This document shows, one piece after another, positions 8,787-16,725 of a stretch of 64,000 bases of DNA. Position numbers and translations under genes: made by a program. The stretch's first letter is position 1. Each line of letters starts with the position of its first letter. The stretch comes from Mucilaginibacter lappiensis (GTDB lineage: Bacteria > Bacteroidota > Bacteroidia > Sphingobacteriales > Sphingobacteriaceae): positions 124,001-188,000 of the forward strand of contig NZ_FTMG01000002.1 in NCBI RefSeq assembly GCF_900155965.1, read 5' to 3'. The notes beneath the pieces were generated by a model. That model did not search any database. It was not told the DNA's origin and saw only the letters and a program-made list of their open reading frames with translations.

Positions 8787-9185
8787 ATGGAAACTGTGAT
8801 CATCCAGGATACCGACCAGTCAATTCTTGACATTCTTACCATAGCTTTGCAGATGGAAAATTACCAGGTTTATTCGGTACAGGATTGTGACAGCAACTTT
8901 ATGGATATGATCGAGGAACTGAAACCGCACGTTATTATGCTGGATTATAGGCTTGACGGGAAAATTTGCATTCAAATCTGCCACCAGGTCAAAGCTGTTT
9001 ACCCGCACCTGCCAGTGATCGCCATGAGCTGCAACAGCAACATCAATGATGAGTATGACAGGCATGGGTTTGACGATTACATTCCCAAGCCTTTCGACCT
9101 GGATAATCTGTATGCTGTGCTGCGTAAACATATTCCAAAGCAGGAAGCAAAGGCTATTACTGAAAAAGTCAGTGACAAGCTTTAA
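8787..9185 (+). CDS. single-domain response regulator (CheY-like)
   Basis: Starting at the ATG at 8787 the protein is 132 aa. It holds a receiver domain: VIIQDTDQSILDIL (acidic pocket, DTD in place of the usual DDD/EDD), HVIMLDYRLDGKI with the phospho-accepting Asp about residue 53, VIAMSCNSN (Ser at the switch position) and DYIPKPFD with the conserved Lys-Pro. It has no output domain. A longer reading from 8727 adds 20 residues that do not look like a receiver. A relic of a histidine kinase lies upstream, but whether the two were partners is inference. Confidence 0.8.
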   Translation: METVIIQDTDQSILDILTIALQMENYQVYSVQDCDSNFMDMIEELKPHVIMLDYRLDGKICIQICHQVKAVYPHLPVIAMSCNSNINDEYDRHGFDDYIPKPFDLDNLYAVLRKHIPKQEAKAITEKVSDKL

Positions 9186-9199
9186 TTCTGTAGAATTTT

Positions 9200-9325
9200 T
9201 TAATCGGTTATTTCAATCCATACAGGCGCATGGACGCTGCTATGCTCCCAGCCACGAACAGCTTTATCGACCTGCGCAGATTTTAGCCTGTCTTTTAATA
9301 TATCATTCAGCAGCCCCGTTCGTCG
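9200..9325 (-). pseudogene. 3' fragment of an exodeoxyribonuclease III-like gene
   Basis: The minus strand encodes LLNDILKDRLKSAQVDKAVRGWEHSSVHAPVWIEI followed by a stop, which matches the C terminus of ExoIII-type nucleases. The usual SDHAPV motif has become SVHAPV, so a catalytic Asp is lost. No upstream part of the nuclease is present, and the plus-strand NmrA fragment begins where this one fades. The family identification is from memory. Confidence 0.55.
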
Positions 9326-9334
9326 ACCCACGAA

Positions 9335-9702
9335 CAGCCACGGGTCCGGCAGTACTCGAAATCTTTTCGAAACCAGATGTGTATGCTGGCAAAGCAATTC
9401 CAGTAATTGGAGATATTATTTCACCACAGGATTTGGTAAAGACTTTCGTAAGAGTGACTAGAAAGAAAGCTGTATACAGTTCCGCTTATACCAGTGGAGA
9501 ACTTCTTCAACACTTCCCGGAATTTAGTAACAACAATGACCTGATTAGGGAATTTTCAGGCATGGTTGAGTTTGCTGTTGAATATGGCTATTTTCAAGAA
9601 AGCCGAGATTTGCAATGGAGTAGACGTATCAATCCTAACTCTTTGAACTGGGAACAATTTCTAATAAATACAGGTTGGACAGGTGAGAAACGAGCTTATT
9701 AA
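9335..9702 (+). pseudogene. C-terminal fragment of an NmrA-like NAD(P)-binding protein
   Basis: From about 9335 the frame reads ATGPAVLEIFSKPDVYAGKAIPVIGD, SPQDLVKTFVRVT and FAVEYGYFQ, then NWEQFLINTGWTG at the end. These are C-terminal blocks of NmrA/HSCARG-like atypical short-chain dehydrogenases. The N-terminal Rossmann GxxGxxG part is missing, and the upstream in-frame sequence overlaps the response regulator in another frame. No functional start is credible. It is the last of the truncated genes between 7.9 and 9.7 kb. Confidence 0.65.
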
Positions 9703-9759
9703 AGTAGTATATCAAGCAACTATGATCTTGAAAAACAAATCTGTTAAACTTTAATTAAT

Positions 9760-9800
9760 AAAAGAGCCGCAACCAAATCGACTACGGCTCTTTTGTTGTT
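9760..9800. terminator. bidirectional Rho-independent terminator
   Basis: AAAAGAGCCG (9760-9769) and CGGCTCTTTT (9785-9794) form a perfect 10-bp stem flanked by A/T runs on both sides. It lies 12 bp beyond the stop of the minus-strand gap gene and 58 bp past the plus-strand NmrA fragment, so it can end transcription from both directions. Confidence 0.85.
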
Positions 9801-9811
9801 TTTAGACGGTA

Positions 9812-10789
9812 TTATATTACGCTGATCAGTTCCGATATCCGGTTAGATATGCCGACTTCGTTGTCATACCAGGCTACTACTTTAACCAATTTACCGATAG
9901 CTTTGGTCATTGATCCATCTACAATTGATGAGTGTGTGTTGCCCAAAATATCTGACGATACAAAAGCCTCTTCAGTATATTGCATAATTCCTTTTAATGT
10001 GGTGTCTGCATAGCGTTTTAATACTTCATTGATTTCAGCTATTGAAACTTCTTTTTTCAGGTTAATCGACAGATCGACAATTGAACCGTCAATCACCGGA
10101 ACGCGGTATGAGTAACCGTCCAGCTTACCTTTAAGGTTCGGTAGAACATCCCCAATAGCCTTTGCTGCGCCGGTAGTTGTTGGGATAATATTATATGCTG
10201 CGGCACGAGCCCGGCGAAGATCCTTGTGCGGCGCATCCTGTAAGTTTTGATCAGCAGTAAAAGCGTGAACGGTAACCATATAGCCCGATTCTATTCCATA
10301 TTCTTTTTCTAATATGTGAAGCACCGGCGCAAGGCTCCCGGTGGTACATGAGGCGGTAGAATAAATCTCATCATCGCTTATTAATTCATTATTAACACCA
10401 TGGACAACGGTTTTGATGCCGCCTGTCGCAGGTGCCGTGATCAATACTTTTTTAGCTCCTGCGCGAATGTGCGCTTCGGCAGCTTTTTTATCGGTAAATC
10501 TTCCGGTCGACTCAATCACCCGCTCAATTCCTAACTCACCCCAAGGCAATTTTTCAGGATCTCTTTCGCTCAATAGTTTAATTCGTTTTCCGTTAACAAC
10601 CAGCTTGTCTCCATCAGCACTAACCTCTCCGGGAAAACGGCTGTGAGCTGTATCATATTTAAGTAAATGCACCAGTGTATCTATATCAGTTAAATCGTTT
10701 ATTGCGACAACTTCTATGTTCGGTTTATCCTGTAAAGCACGCAAAGTCATTCTGCCAATGCGGCCAAATCCATTAATTGCAATTTTCAT
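9812..10789 (-). CDS. gap: glyceraldehyde-3-phosphate dehydrogenase, type I
   Basis: This is a cytoplasmic glycolytic enzyme that oxidises glyceraldehyde-3-phosphate with NAD+ and phosphate. The NAD-binding GFGRIGR motif is at residues 7-13 and the acidic NAD-selecting Asp at about 32. The catalytic Cys is at about 148 inside STASCTTGSLAP and the general-base His at about 175. PHKDLRRARAA and the WYDNEVGIS C-terminal block are intact. The Cys loop is unusual: the canonical Asn after SCTT is Gly and the following Cys is Ser. It lies downstream of a GlxA-like regulator on the same strand (95-bp gap), so it may be an accessory, stress-linked copy and not the main glycolytic gene. Confidence 0.93.
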   Translation of the reverse strand: MKIAINGFGRIGRMTLRALQDKPNIEVVAINDLTDIDTLVHLLKYDTAHSRFPGEVSADGDKLVVNGKRIKLLSERDPEKLPWGELGIERVIESTGRFTDKKAAEAHIRAGAKKVLITAPATGGIKTVVHGVNNELISDDEIYSTASCTTGSLAPVLHILEKEYGIESGYMVTVHAFTADQNLQDAPHKDLRRARAAAYNIIPTTTGAAKAIGDVLPNLKGKLDGYSYRVPVIDGSIVDLSINLKKEVSIAEINEVLKRYADTTLKGIMQYTEEAFVSSDILGNTHSSIVDGSMTKAIGKLVKVVAWYDNEVGISNRISELISVI

Positions 10790-10884
10790 ATTGTTATGTT
10801 TTATGTATTATTAAAAAGTAAGAGCATGGGGAATTAAATACACTTTGTTTAAGTCAAAGCATTTGTTTTGCCTCAATAAATTGC

Positions 10885-11949
10885 CTATCGTGTATTAGCG
10901 AGACTAGCCACATCTTGGCTAAGTAACTCAGTTATTCCGGAATCTTTAAGTGATGTTCTAAACGCCCTTCGATAGTCAGAGGGCGTAGTATTCAAATGTC
11001 TCAAAAACGTTCGGCGCATGGATACCAGGCCACCTAGGCCGCATAGCTCAGCTAACCTTTCCAGGGAAATGTCAGTGTCCTCCAAATATTTGCGGGCAGC
11101 TTCAACCCGTAGTTTCTCGACAAACTTAGCCGGCGGCATACCTGTTTCGCGATGAAACACGCGCGTGAAATTTCGAGTGCTCATATTCAGTTGGCTGGCA
11201 ATTTGGCTGACATCCAATTTTTCATGTAAATGTTCGTTAAGCCAGTTTTGTGTTTTTTGGCCGATGTTATCGCTTTCGTAAACCGGCAACAGGATACCAA
11301 ATTGTGCCTGGAAACCTGGCCTGCTTAAATAGTAAACTAATTTTCTAGCTACGTGGATAGCAATGTCTCTATTATAGTCCTCTTCAACCATGGCCAAAGA
11401 CAAATCAATTCCAGACGAAACACCAGCTGATGTATAAACATAGCCATCTTTGGTAAAAAATGGATTCGAATTAACTTCAACATCCGGGTAGGTTTTGCTT
11501 AGCCGCTCGCTCGATTGCCAATGTGTAGTTGCTTTGCGGCCATGTAATATTCCGGCCTTTGCTAAAACAAATGCACCTCCACAAATTGAAGCTATACGGC
11601 GGGTATTTTGTTCATTTCTGGTTGCTAACCAATTGTAAAACTCAATTAAGCTCAGCTGACTCGCCTCTCTTGAATCATTCCCTGCTATGATCAGGGTGTC
11701 AATTGAATCCTGTATATCCGCTACTGAGTATTCACAATTTATACAAAACCCAGCAGCTGAATCTACTTTTTTGTTTGAACCGGGAGAAACTACTTTAACG
11801 TCATAACCATCAAAAATACCGCAATCTTCCAAGTATTTTTCAGCGTTGATAAATACGTCCGCGGGACCCGAAAAATTGAGGAGCATGTTGCCAGTCATGG
11901 CTACAATGATGACACGCTTTTTGCTTGGATGTACAAAATCCTGATTCAT
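10885..11949 (-). CDS. GlxA-family regulator (DJ-1/PfpI domain plus AraC HTH)
   Basis: The 354-aa protein has two parts. Residues about 11-180 are a DJ-1/PfpI-like domain with an ASICGGAFVLAKAG nucleophile-elbow-like turn (Cys). Residues about 225-330 are an AraC double helix-turn-helix (NMSTRNFTRVFHRETGMPPAKFVEKLRVE, then LCGLGGLVSMRRTFLRH). This is the GlxA/FtrA architecture. The gene is closely related to the one at 24199-25275 and shares its promoter almost base for base. It lies upstream of gap on the same strand. The ATG follows the -7 box by 4 nt, which suggests a leaderless mRNA. The ligand is unknown. Confidence 0.9.
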   Translation of the reverse strand: MNQDFVHPSKKRVIIVAMTGNMLLNFSGPADVFINAEKYLEDCGIFDGYDVKVVSPGSNKKVDSAAGFCINCEYSVADIQDSIDTLIIAGNDSREASQLSLIEFYNWLATRNEQNTRRIASICGGAFVLAKAGILHGRKATTHWQSSERLSKTYPDVEVNSNPFFTKDGYVYTSAGVSSGIDLSLAMVEEDYNRDIAIHVARKLVYYLSRPGFQAQFGILLPVYESDNIGQKTQNWLNEHLHEKLDVSQIASQLNMSTRNFTRVFHRETGMPPAKFVEKLRVEAARKYLEDTDISLERLAELCGLGGLVSMRRTFLRHLNTTPSDYRRAFRTSLKDSGITELLSQDVASLANTR

Positions 11950-11953
11950 GATT

Positions 11954-12018
11954 CAAATTTAGCACATATTTAAACTGTCTCAAAGGACATAAATTATACA
12001 GTTTAGGCCATTTATGTC
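11954..12018 (-). promoter_or_regulatory. promoter and operator of the first GlxA-like gene
   Basis: On the minus strand the -33 TTTG (11981-11984) and -7 TAAATTTG (11954-11961) are exactly 19 nt apart, the full Bacteroidetes consensus. A TGTC-N6-GACA palindrome (11976-11989) covers the -33 box. A perfect 9-bp inverted repeat GACATAAAT / ATTTATGTC joins 11986-11994 with 12010-12018. The block ATGGCCTAAA recurs in front of the second GlxA-like gene at 24136. Confidence 0.75.
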
Positions 12019-12194
12019 ATAGTTATGAAATTAACTATTTAATAATCGGTACGTCGTTTCAGGCCCGAAATAATCACCAAGCCATTTTTGAAAAAAATAT
12101 TCACTTGATTTACAGCGACAATCTTACTAACCGAATTCAAATGATAAATTTTCATTTGTGTTGATTATATACCTAGCTAAATTAGCTCCCTAGG

Positions 12195-12997
12195 ACACAA
12201 ACGGAACAACTTGCTATCGATATTAAAAGACTTCGTAACCAGGGAGTGAATCTTGTTAATGCTATTCAGGTTGAAGTTTATCCTGAACAAATGGAAGCTC
12301 ATTTTACCAATAACTTAAAAAAGGATTTTGAGACCTTTAAAAAATCATTACCCGTTTTTAGTAATACATATCAGGCCTGGTATTCAGAAGCCCAAATTGT
12401 CCTCAGGCGACTTCTCCCGCTACGGCTTAATGATTTTATGGCGCTTTATGAAGTACCTAAAAGCCGTAAAGAATTGAAAAAGGAAAATTATACGATAGAG
12501 GATTATCTTAGAAACACATTTCTTACCTCCGGATTTGATAAAAAAGTGATTGTCGGGCCAGTCGATGTAATACCTTTAGTTCAGCAACAGCTCAATATTC
12601 TCGATTCAGTAACGGTTCGCCTGGAAAGCACCATAACGGAAATAAGCGAAATTTTACAAGCCGATTTGCTTGATAAAATGCTTGTGGCGGCAAATGAACT
12701 CGCAAGAAACGGACTCGCCCGTTCTGCGGGTGGTGTATGCAGCGCAATAATTCAACAGCATTTGAGACCCTTTGGGCTAAGTATGATCTTAAGTTGCCTA
12801 AGAAAAACTCATCCTTGAAAGATTATAATGAATTATTACAAAAGGCAGAGGTTTATGATTTTGGAACAGGAAGGCAAATTCAATACCTTATTGACTTGCG
12901 TGATCTTTGTATTAAAAATACAAAAAAGGCACCTAGCTCTTCTGAGATTGAGGATTTACTAGTGGGAACTGAAAGGATTATAAAAACAATTTATTAG
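12195..12997 (+). pseudogene. hypothetical protein gene with frameshift
   Basis: Two overlapping frames make one protein. Frame one (open from about 12195, first possible start GTG 12246) runs to about 12770 and encodes QTEQLAIDIKRLRNQGVNL, SYSEAQ-like and VIPLVQQQLNIL segments. Frame two (about 12770-12997) encodes YDLKLPKKNSSLKDYNEL, IQYLIDLRDLC and VGTERIIKTIY. Together they match an intact family of about 250 aa that I know only as hypothetical, where an AGxVCxxIIxxHL helix is followed by the LPKKN segment. The frames meet in the bases around 12765-12775, and no ATG is found at the 5' end. Its function is unknown. Confidence 0.5.
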
Positions 12998-13075
12998 CGC
13001 ACCCCCAAAATTCATAAAATTGGAGAAAAATGAAATGATCAGGCAGACGGTCCGAACTTTCAAATGGAGCTAAAA

Positions 13076-13651
13076 TTAATTATGAGATAATTCTTTCCTG
13101 ATACGGCTTAATGACTGCGGGGTTATTTTTAAATAAGATGCAATGTACTGTTGAGGAACTTGCTGTACTAATGAGGGGTAACGTTTCAATAATTCCAGGT
13201 ATTTCGTTTTTGCATCGCCAAAATTCAGAAAATCGTTGTCTTTGATCTTGCTTAGCAATGTAGCTTCGCTAACACTTTTGAAGAATATGAACAAGTTGGG
13301 TATTTCCTTAAGATATCTTTCGAACGTTAAAAAGTTAATGGTATAAACCTCGCTTGCTACTACCGATTGTATGGCCTCAGTAGCTGGCAGTTTGGAATAG
13401 TAACTTTCCAAATTAGCAAAAAACTGATTTTCGCGCACAAAATGCTTAGTGATGTCGTTACCATCGCCATCTATACCAAAAATTCTTAAGATGCCATTAC
13501 TGATGAAGATGATATCAGAGGCCACTTCGTGAAGCTCTTGTACATATTCGCCGGCTTTTACTTTTCGATGCCTGAAATTTAAAGACAGCGCATCTATGTC
13601 CTCACGGGCCAGAATGCCTCCAAATGCTAAGGCTGATTTTAATTTATCCAT
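13076..13651 (-). CDS. Crp/Fnr-like cyclic-nucleotide-binding-fold regulator
   Basis: The ATG at 13651 is preferred over a longer reading from 13726, because it overlaps the stop of the upstream gene as TGATG and gives the usual length of about 191 aa. The N-terminal cupin-like cNMP-binding fold is visible (RKVKAGEYVQELHEVASDIIFISNGILR). The C-terminal helix-turn-helix is weak but typical (QQYIASYLKITPQSLSRIRKEL). No N-terminal Cys cluster is present, so it is not an oxygen-sensing Fnr. Coupling to the dehydrogenase gene suggests that the two act together. Confidence 0.82.
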   Translation of the reverse strand: MDKLKSALAFGGILAREDIDALSLNFRHRKVKAGEYVQELHEVASDIIFISNGILRIFGIDGDGNDITKHFVRENQFFANLESYYSKLPATEAIQSVVASEVYTINFLTFERYLKEIPNLFIFFKSVSEATLLSKIKDNDFLNFGDAKTKYLELLKRYPSLVQQVPQQYIASYLKITPQSLSRIRKELSHN

Positions 13652-14694
13652 CAGTTCACTATATGATGTGCCAATACGCTTTCTGCGCAGGCGACAACCG
13701 CTTCCCTTGCGGGTAAAGGCTGCCATTGCAATTCATTAATGGCTTTGCTTAAATCTGTCTTTCTCCTTACCATTTCGAGCAATACCGGTTTTAGTTCAGG
13801 CCGAAACATAGCAATCACTTTGGTTACAAAATTAGGAAATTCTGCTGTAGGTATTTTTCGTTCAGGATAATGCTCTTTTAGTATGTTGGAAACATCCTTC
13901 ATTGTCAAATATTCTGATGCGGCGATATACCTGTTGCCTGCTGCTTTTGGCATTTCCATTGCCCTGATCAGCAAATCAGCAACTGAGCGTACATCAACAA
14001 CGTCAAACCCAATCTTCGGCAGTGCTGGATAGCTGCCGTTTAACAAGGCAATGACAATATTAGCGGAAGTACCAAAATCGTTCTCAATCACAGGCCCGAG
14101 TATAGCACCGGGGCATACCGTTACCAATTCTAAACCAGATGGGTTGTTTCGGATAAAATCCCAGGCGACTTTTTCAGCAATAGTTTTACTCTTTAAATAA
14201 GGGGTAATATCTTTTTTTCTGTTTATATCCGTCCAATCATTTTCATTAAAAACCTGATTAAGTTCTTCTGTAGATTTTCCATATGCTATAGCTGCCAGTG
14301 ATGAGGTCATCACTACCCGTTTGACATTGTTTGCTGCCGCAGCCTTCAAAATATTTAATGCCCCATTTTTAGCAGGAATGATTAATTCATCTTCATGTTT
14401 AGGCAACTCTCTTGGAAAAGGAGATGCGACATGTTGAACAAACTCCACGCCCTGGGTTAATTCGGTCCAAATACCCCTGTCGCTTAGGTCAGCAACTGCA
14501 AATGTGAGTTTATGAACATGGTCGGTGTGGGCAGCAATCACTTCTTTAATCGAATCAATTCTATTTTTAGCCCGCACCGTTCCAATAACATCGTATCCCT
14601 TGTTTAAAAGCTGGATCGCTGTGTGCGAGCCTAAAAAACCTGTTACCCCGGTAAGCAAAACTTTTCTGTCATTCATAACTTTTATTTTGCTCAA
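13651..14694 (-). CDS. NAD(P)-dependent epimerase/aldehyde reductase (extended SDR)
   Basis: The Rossmann motif TGVTGFLGSH lies near the N terminus (about residues 16-25). Blocks typical of dihydroflavonol-4-reductase and 3-beta-HSD-like enzymes follow: a VQHVASPFPRE loop, VKRVVMTSSLAAI, and a YLKSKTIAE catalytic Tyr-x-x-x-Lys-type segment. The second Met (about residue 7) may be the true start. Its stop overlaps the start of the Crp/Fnr-like gene, so the two form a translationally coupled pair. The physiological substrate, an aldehyde or ketone, is not predictable from sequence. Confidence 0.85.
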   Translation of the reverse strand: MSKIKVMNDRKVLLTGVTGFLGSHTAIQLLNKGYDVIGTVRAKNRIDSIKEVIAAHTDHVHKLTFAVADLSDRGIWTELTQGVEFVQHVASPFPRELPKHEDELIIPAKNGALNILKAAAANNVKRVVMTSSLAAIAYGKSTEELNQVFNENDWTDINRKKDITPYLKSKTIAEKVAWDFIRNNPSGLELVTVCPGAILGPVIENDFGTSANIVIALLNGSYPALPKIGFDVVDVRSVADLLIRAMEMPKAAGNRYIAASEYLTMKDVSNILKEHYPERKIPTAEFPNFVTKVIAMFRPELKPVLLEMVRRKTDLSKAINELQWQPLPAREAVVACAESVLAHHIVN

Positions 14695-14759
14695 AGTTCA
14701 GGAGTGCCCAGCATTTAACCATTACCATTTGGTAAGAAATTCATTATAATAAAAAGTTA

Positions 14760-14972
14760 TTACCAATACATTACCTGACATAGGAAACCAATTTTGCCGA
14801 GGCTATTTATGACCTCGGCACTTATAATGTCCTTTCCTTCCAATCGCAATACCTTTTCATTATCTTCCAAATCAATATTGATTTGCAGATCGTTAAATAG
14901 TCTGCACAGCAAGCGATTTACTGTCTTAAATTGCCGTTTATTATTAATATTTGTCCTGTATACAACTACCAT
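14760..14972 (-). CDS. small HMA-like hypothetical protein
   Basis: Starting at the Met at 14972 the product is 70 aa: VVVYRTNINNKRQ, INIDLEDNEKVLRLEG and a GFLCQVMYW end. This follows a pattern seen in short Bacteroidetes proteins related to heavy-metal-associated (ferredoxin-like) folds, without the CxxC metal site. It lies alone on the minus strand downstream of the heme oxygenase gene. A TTGAT-N4-ATCAA palindrome lies about 180 bp before its start. Function is unknown. Confidence 0.5.
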   Translation of the reverse strand: MVVVYRTNINNKRQFKTVNRLLCRLFNDLQINIDLEDNEKVLRLEGKDIISAEVINSLGKIGFLCQVMYW

Positions 14973-15151
14973 TTTATTTTTTACACAACCTATTACGGTC
15001 TTTTTCACGAATAAATTCAATTATAGTGTGATGAAAAGTACGATCACCCTCATCTGCATTCCAACCTATGACATCAATAAATACCCTTGCTTATATATAT
15101 CAAAGCATCAGGTAGCAATAGCAGGAATGTTTTTTATAGTTATAAGTTAAA

Positions 15152-15167
15152 TTTGATTTAAATCAAA
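15152..15167. promoter_or_regulatory. FNR/Crp-type palindrome TTGATTTAAATCAA
   Basis: TTTGATTTAAATCAAA is a perfect palindrome that matches the FNR consensus TTGAT-N4-ATCAA. It overlaps the last codons and stop of the heme oxygenase gene and lies upstream of the small gene at 14760-14972. The Crp/Fnr-like gene at 13076 is a possible binder, by inference. Confidence 0.45.
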
Positions 15168-15726
15168 CAGGGATGTTCAAGGTCTGCATGAAGACATTCG
15201 CAAAATTTGAGAAAGTTTGGTTTGCCGACTCAATTGCTTCCTGTCCGAAGTCCCTGTGAATATATCGGTCTAGTACCGATGTAAAAGAAGCCCATTTAAC
15301 CCCGGTTTCAGAACCATAACCCCTAAAAAAAGAAATGCCTTCTGTTAGTCCGTGCTTCGCAAGCATCTGGATGATAATTGTTCCGCCCATCACAGAACCT
15401 TCCATTACATATAGGGCGCCAAGGGCTTTAATTGGGCTATCAATTACAGGGACAGTTACCTTTGGCAGTTTTGTCAGCGAAGATCCCAGGGATACAATGT
15501 CATTCGCAAGGCTGACCGCGTGTCTGCGGTCCGCATAATCAGGCAGAACTTCAGCCGAAATGTATGGCTTGATAGCTTCCTCCAGGCGAATAAAATAGGC
15601 ATAAAAGATTTTCAGCAGGTTGGCGTAATCTTGGTTGCTGCGTATAGATTTTAGTCGGGCAACTACCAATTTTTCCAATTGCTGATGCGCTGCGGTAGTT
15701 TGTTTTCTTAATTCTTCTTGAATCAT
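15163..15726 (-). CDS. biliverdin-producing heme oxygenase family protein
   Basis: The 187-aa protein starts EELRKQTTAAHQQLEKLV, where His14 matches the axial heme ligand of HmuO/BphO-type enzymes. It also has the distal-helix-like GALYVMEGSVMGGTIIIQ segment with its glycines. Heme oxygenases open heme to biliverdin, CO and Fe2+, using electrons from a reductase. It is the last gene of the minus-strand run DUF420 - RND efflux - CcmC - CcmD-like, which suggests a role in heme turnover or detoxification. No phytochrome gene is seen in the window, so pigment synthesis for a phytochrome is less likely. Confidence 0.82.
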   Translation of the reverse strand: MIQEELRKQTTAAHQQLEKLVVARLKSIRSNQDYANLLKIFYAYFIRLEEAIKPYISAEVLPDYADRRHAVSLANDIVSLGSSLTKLPKVTVPVIDSPIKALGALYVMEGSVMGGTIIIQMLAKHGLTEGISFFRGYGSETGVKWASFTSVLDRYIHRDFGQEAIESANQTFSNFANVFMQTLNIPV

Positions 15727-15752
15727 GACACTTTAATTTTATTGTTAACTAA

Positions 15753-15980
15753 TTAATGCCGTGCATTATCCTTTTGTACCCTTTCCAGGCGGTTCAGCTT
15801 CCTGTCGATCCTTATCAGATATATGGCAAGGCCGGCAAACGATACGGCAATAGTTGCTACAACCACCCATATTTTGCCATCCCTGCGTAATGTATCAGCC
15901 ATCTCAATTGCTTGTCCGCTTTGCCCAAAAGCGGTTACGGTACTTAAAAGAAATAAGACCAGGCTACTAATTTTTTTCAT
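15753..15980 (-). CDS. CcmD-like small membrane protein
   Basis: This 75-aa protein has a signal-like N terminus (residues 3-19), a short periplasmic stretch, one membrane helix (about residues 37-57) and a basic tail, IRIDRKLNRLERVQK. In Bacteroidetes, small proteins of this form follow CcmC and are annotated CcmD-like, helping heme handover in cytochrome c maturation. It lies 47 bp from ccmC and 26 bp from the heme oxygenase gene, on the same strand. The call rests on size, topology and context. Confidence 0.65.
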   Translation of the reverse strand: MKKISSLVLFLLSTVTAFGQSGQAIEMADTLRRDGKIWVVVATIAVSFAGLAIYLIRIDRKLNRLERVQKDNARH

Positions 15981-16027
15981 GGTTAATTTATAAACGGCCT
16001 ATCGCTTACTTCCGCCGGCCTGTATTT

Positions 16028-16702
16028 TTAAGTAACTTGATTTTGATTATAATCGATCAGCTGCATCCGGTAGCGGAGAGTAGCGATCCAGATAGCAACC
16101 AAGCTCCATCCCAACATGGCCGGATAAAACGCGACCTTCATGCCATTGTCCAGATCATATTTCCCGAAAGCGGAATTACCTCCGCTGCCCGGATGCAGCG
16201 AATCAGTCATTCTTGGTAAGATAAATATCAGGACCACCATTATCGGAAATGCAAAAATATTATAAATGGCCGCTATCTTCCCGCGTTTCTGTTCTTCTTC
16301 AATGGAGTTTCTCAAAATCATATATGCGCAATAAAGCAGGCAGCCGATCGCTGCGCTGTTTTGCTTAGGATCATTACTCCAATAATCACCCCAGGTAAAC
16401 TTAGCCCAAATCATCCCGGTGATTAACCCCATCGCATAGAAAAACAAGCCTGTTTTTACACATTCAGCAGATGCCAGGTCATATTCCTGTTTACCCGTTC
16501 GCAAATAATTGATGCTATAGAATACTGATATGATAAAAACAGTTAGCATGCCCATCCACATAGGTACATGAAAATATAAATTACGTATGGTTTCATGTAA
16601 TATGGCTAGACGTGGTACCGGCAACAGCAAACCTGTAAAAATTGAAGAAAATATCAGCACTAATGCCGTCCATTTCCACCAGGAATGATAAATCATTTTC
16701 AT
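16028..16702 (-). CDS. ccmC: cytochrome c biogenesis protein CcmC/CcsA family
   Basis: This inner-membrane heme-handling protein has about six membrane helices. From the ATG at 16702 (preceded by an AAGGA ribosome site) it has 224 aa. A longer TTG-started reading to 16729 overlaps the upstream stop. The tryptophan-rich heme-binding motif reads WGDYWSNDPK (about residues 104-113). Likely heme-ligand histidines are in FHVPMW (His45) and in the SLHPGSGG loop. CcmC presents heme to CcmE or a similar chaperone. Here it sits in an efflux operon and not in a full ccm cluster, so it may serve a separate heme-export or heme-delivery task. Confidence 0.87.
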   Translation of the reverse strand: MKMIYHSWWKWTALVLIFSSIFTGLLLPVPRLAILHETIRNLYFHVPMWMGMLTVFIISVFYSINYLRTGKQEYDLASAECVKTGLFFYAMGLITGMIWAKFTWGDYWSNDPKQNSAAIGCLLYCAYMILRNSIEEEQKRGKIAAIYNIFAFPIMVVLIFILPRMTDSLHPGSGGNSAFGKYDLDNGMKVAFYPAMLGWSLVAIWIATLRYRMQLIDYNQNQVT

Positions 16703-16725
16703 ATTGTCCTTATTAGTAATCTCAA

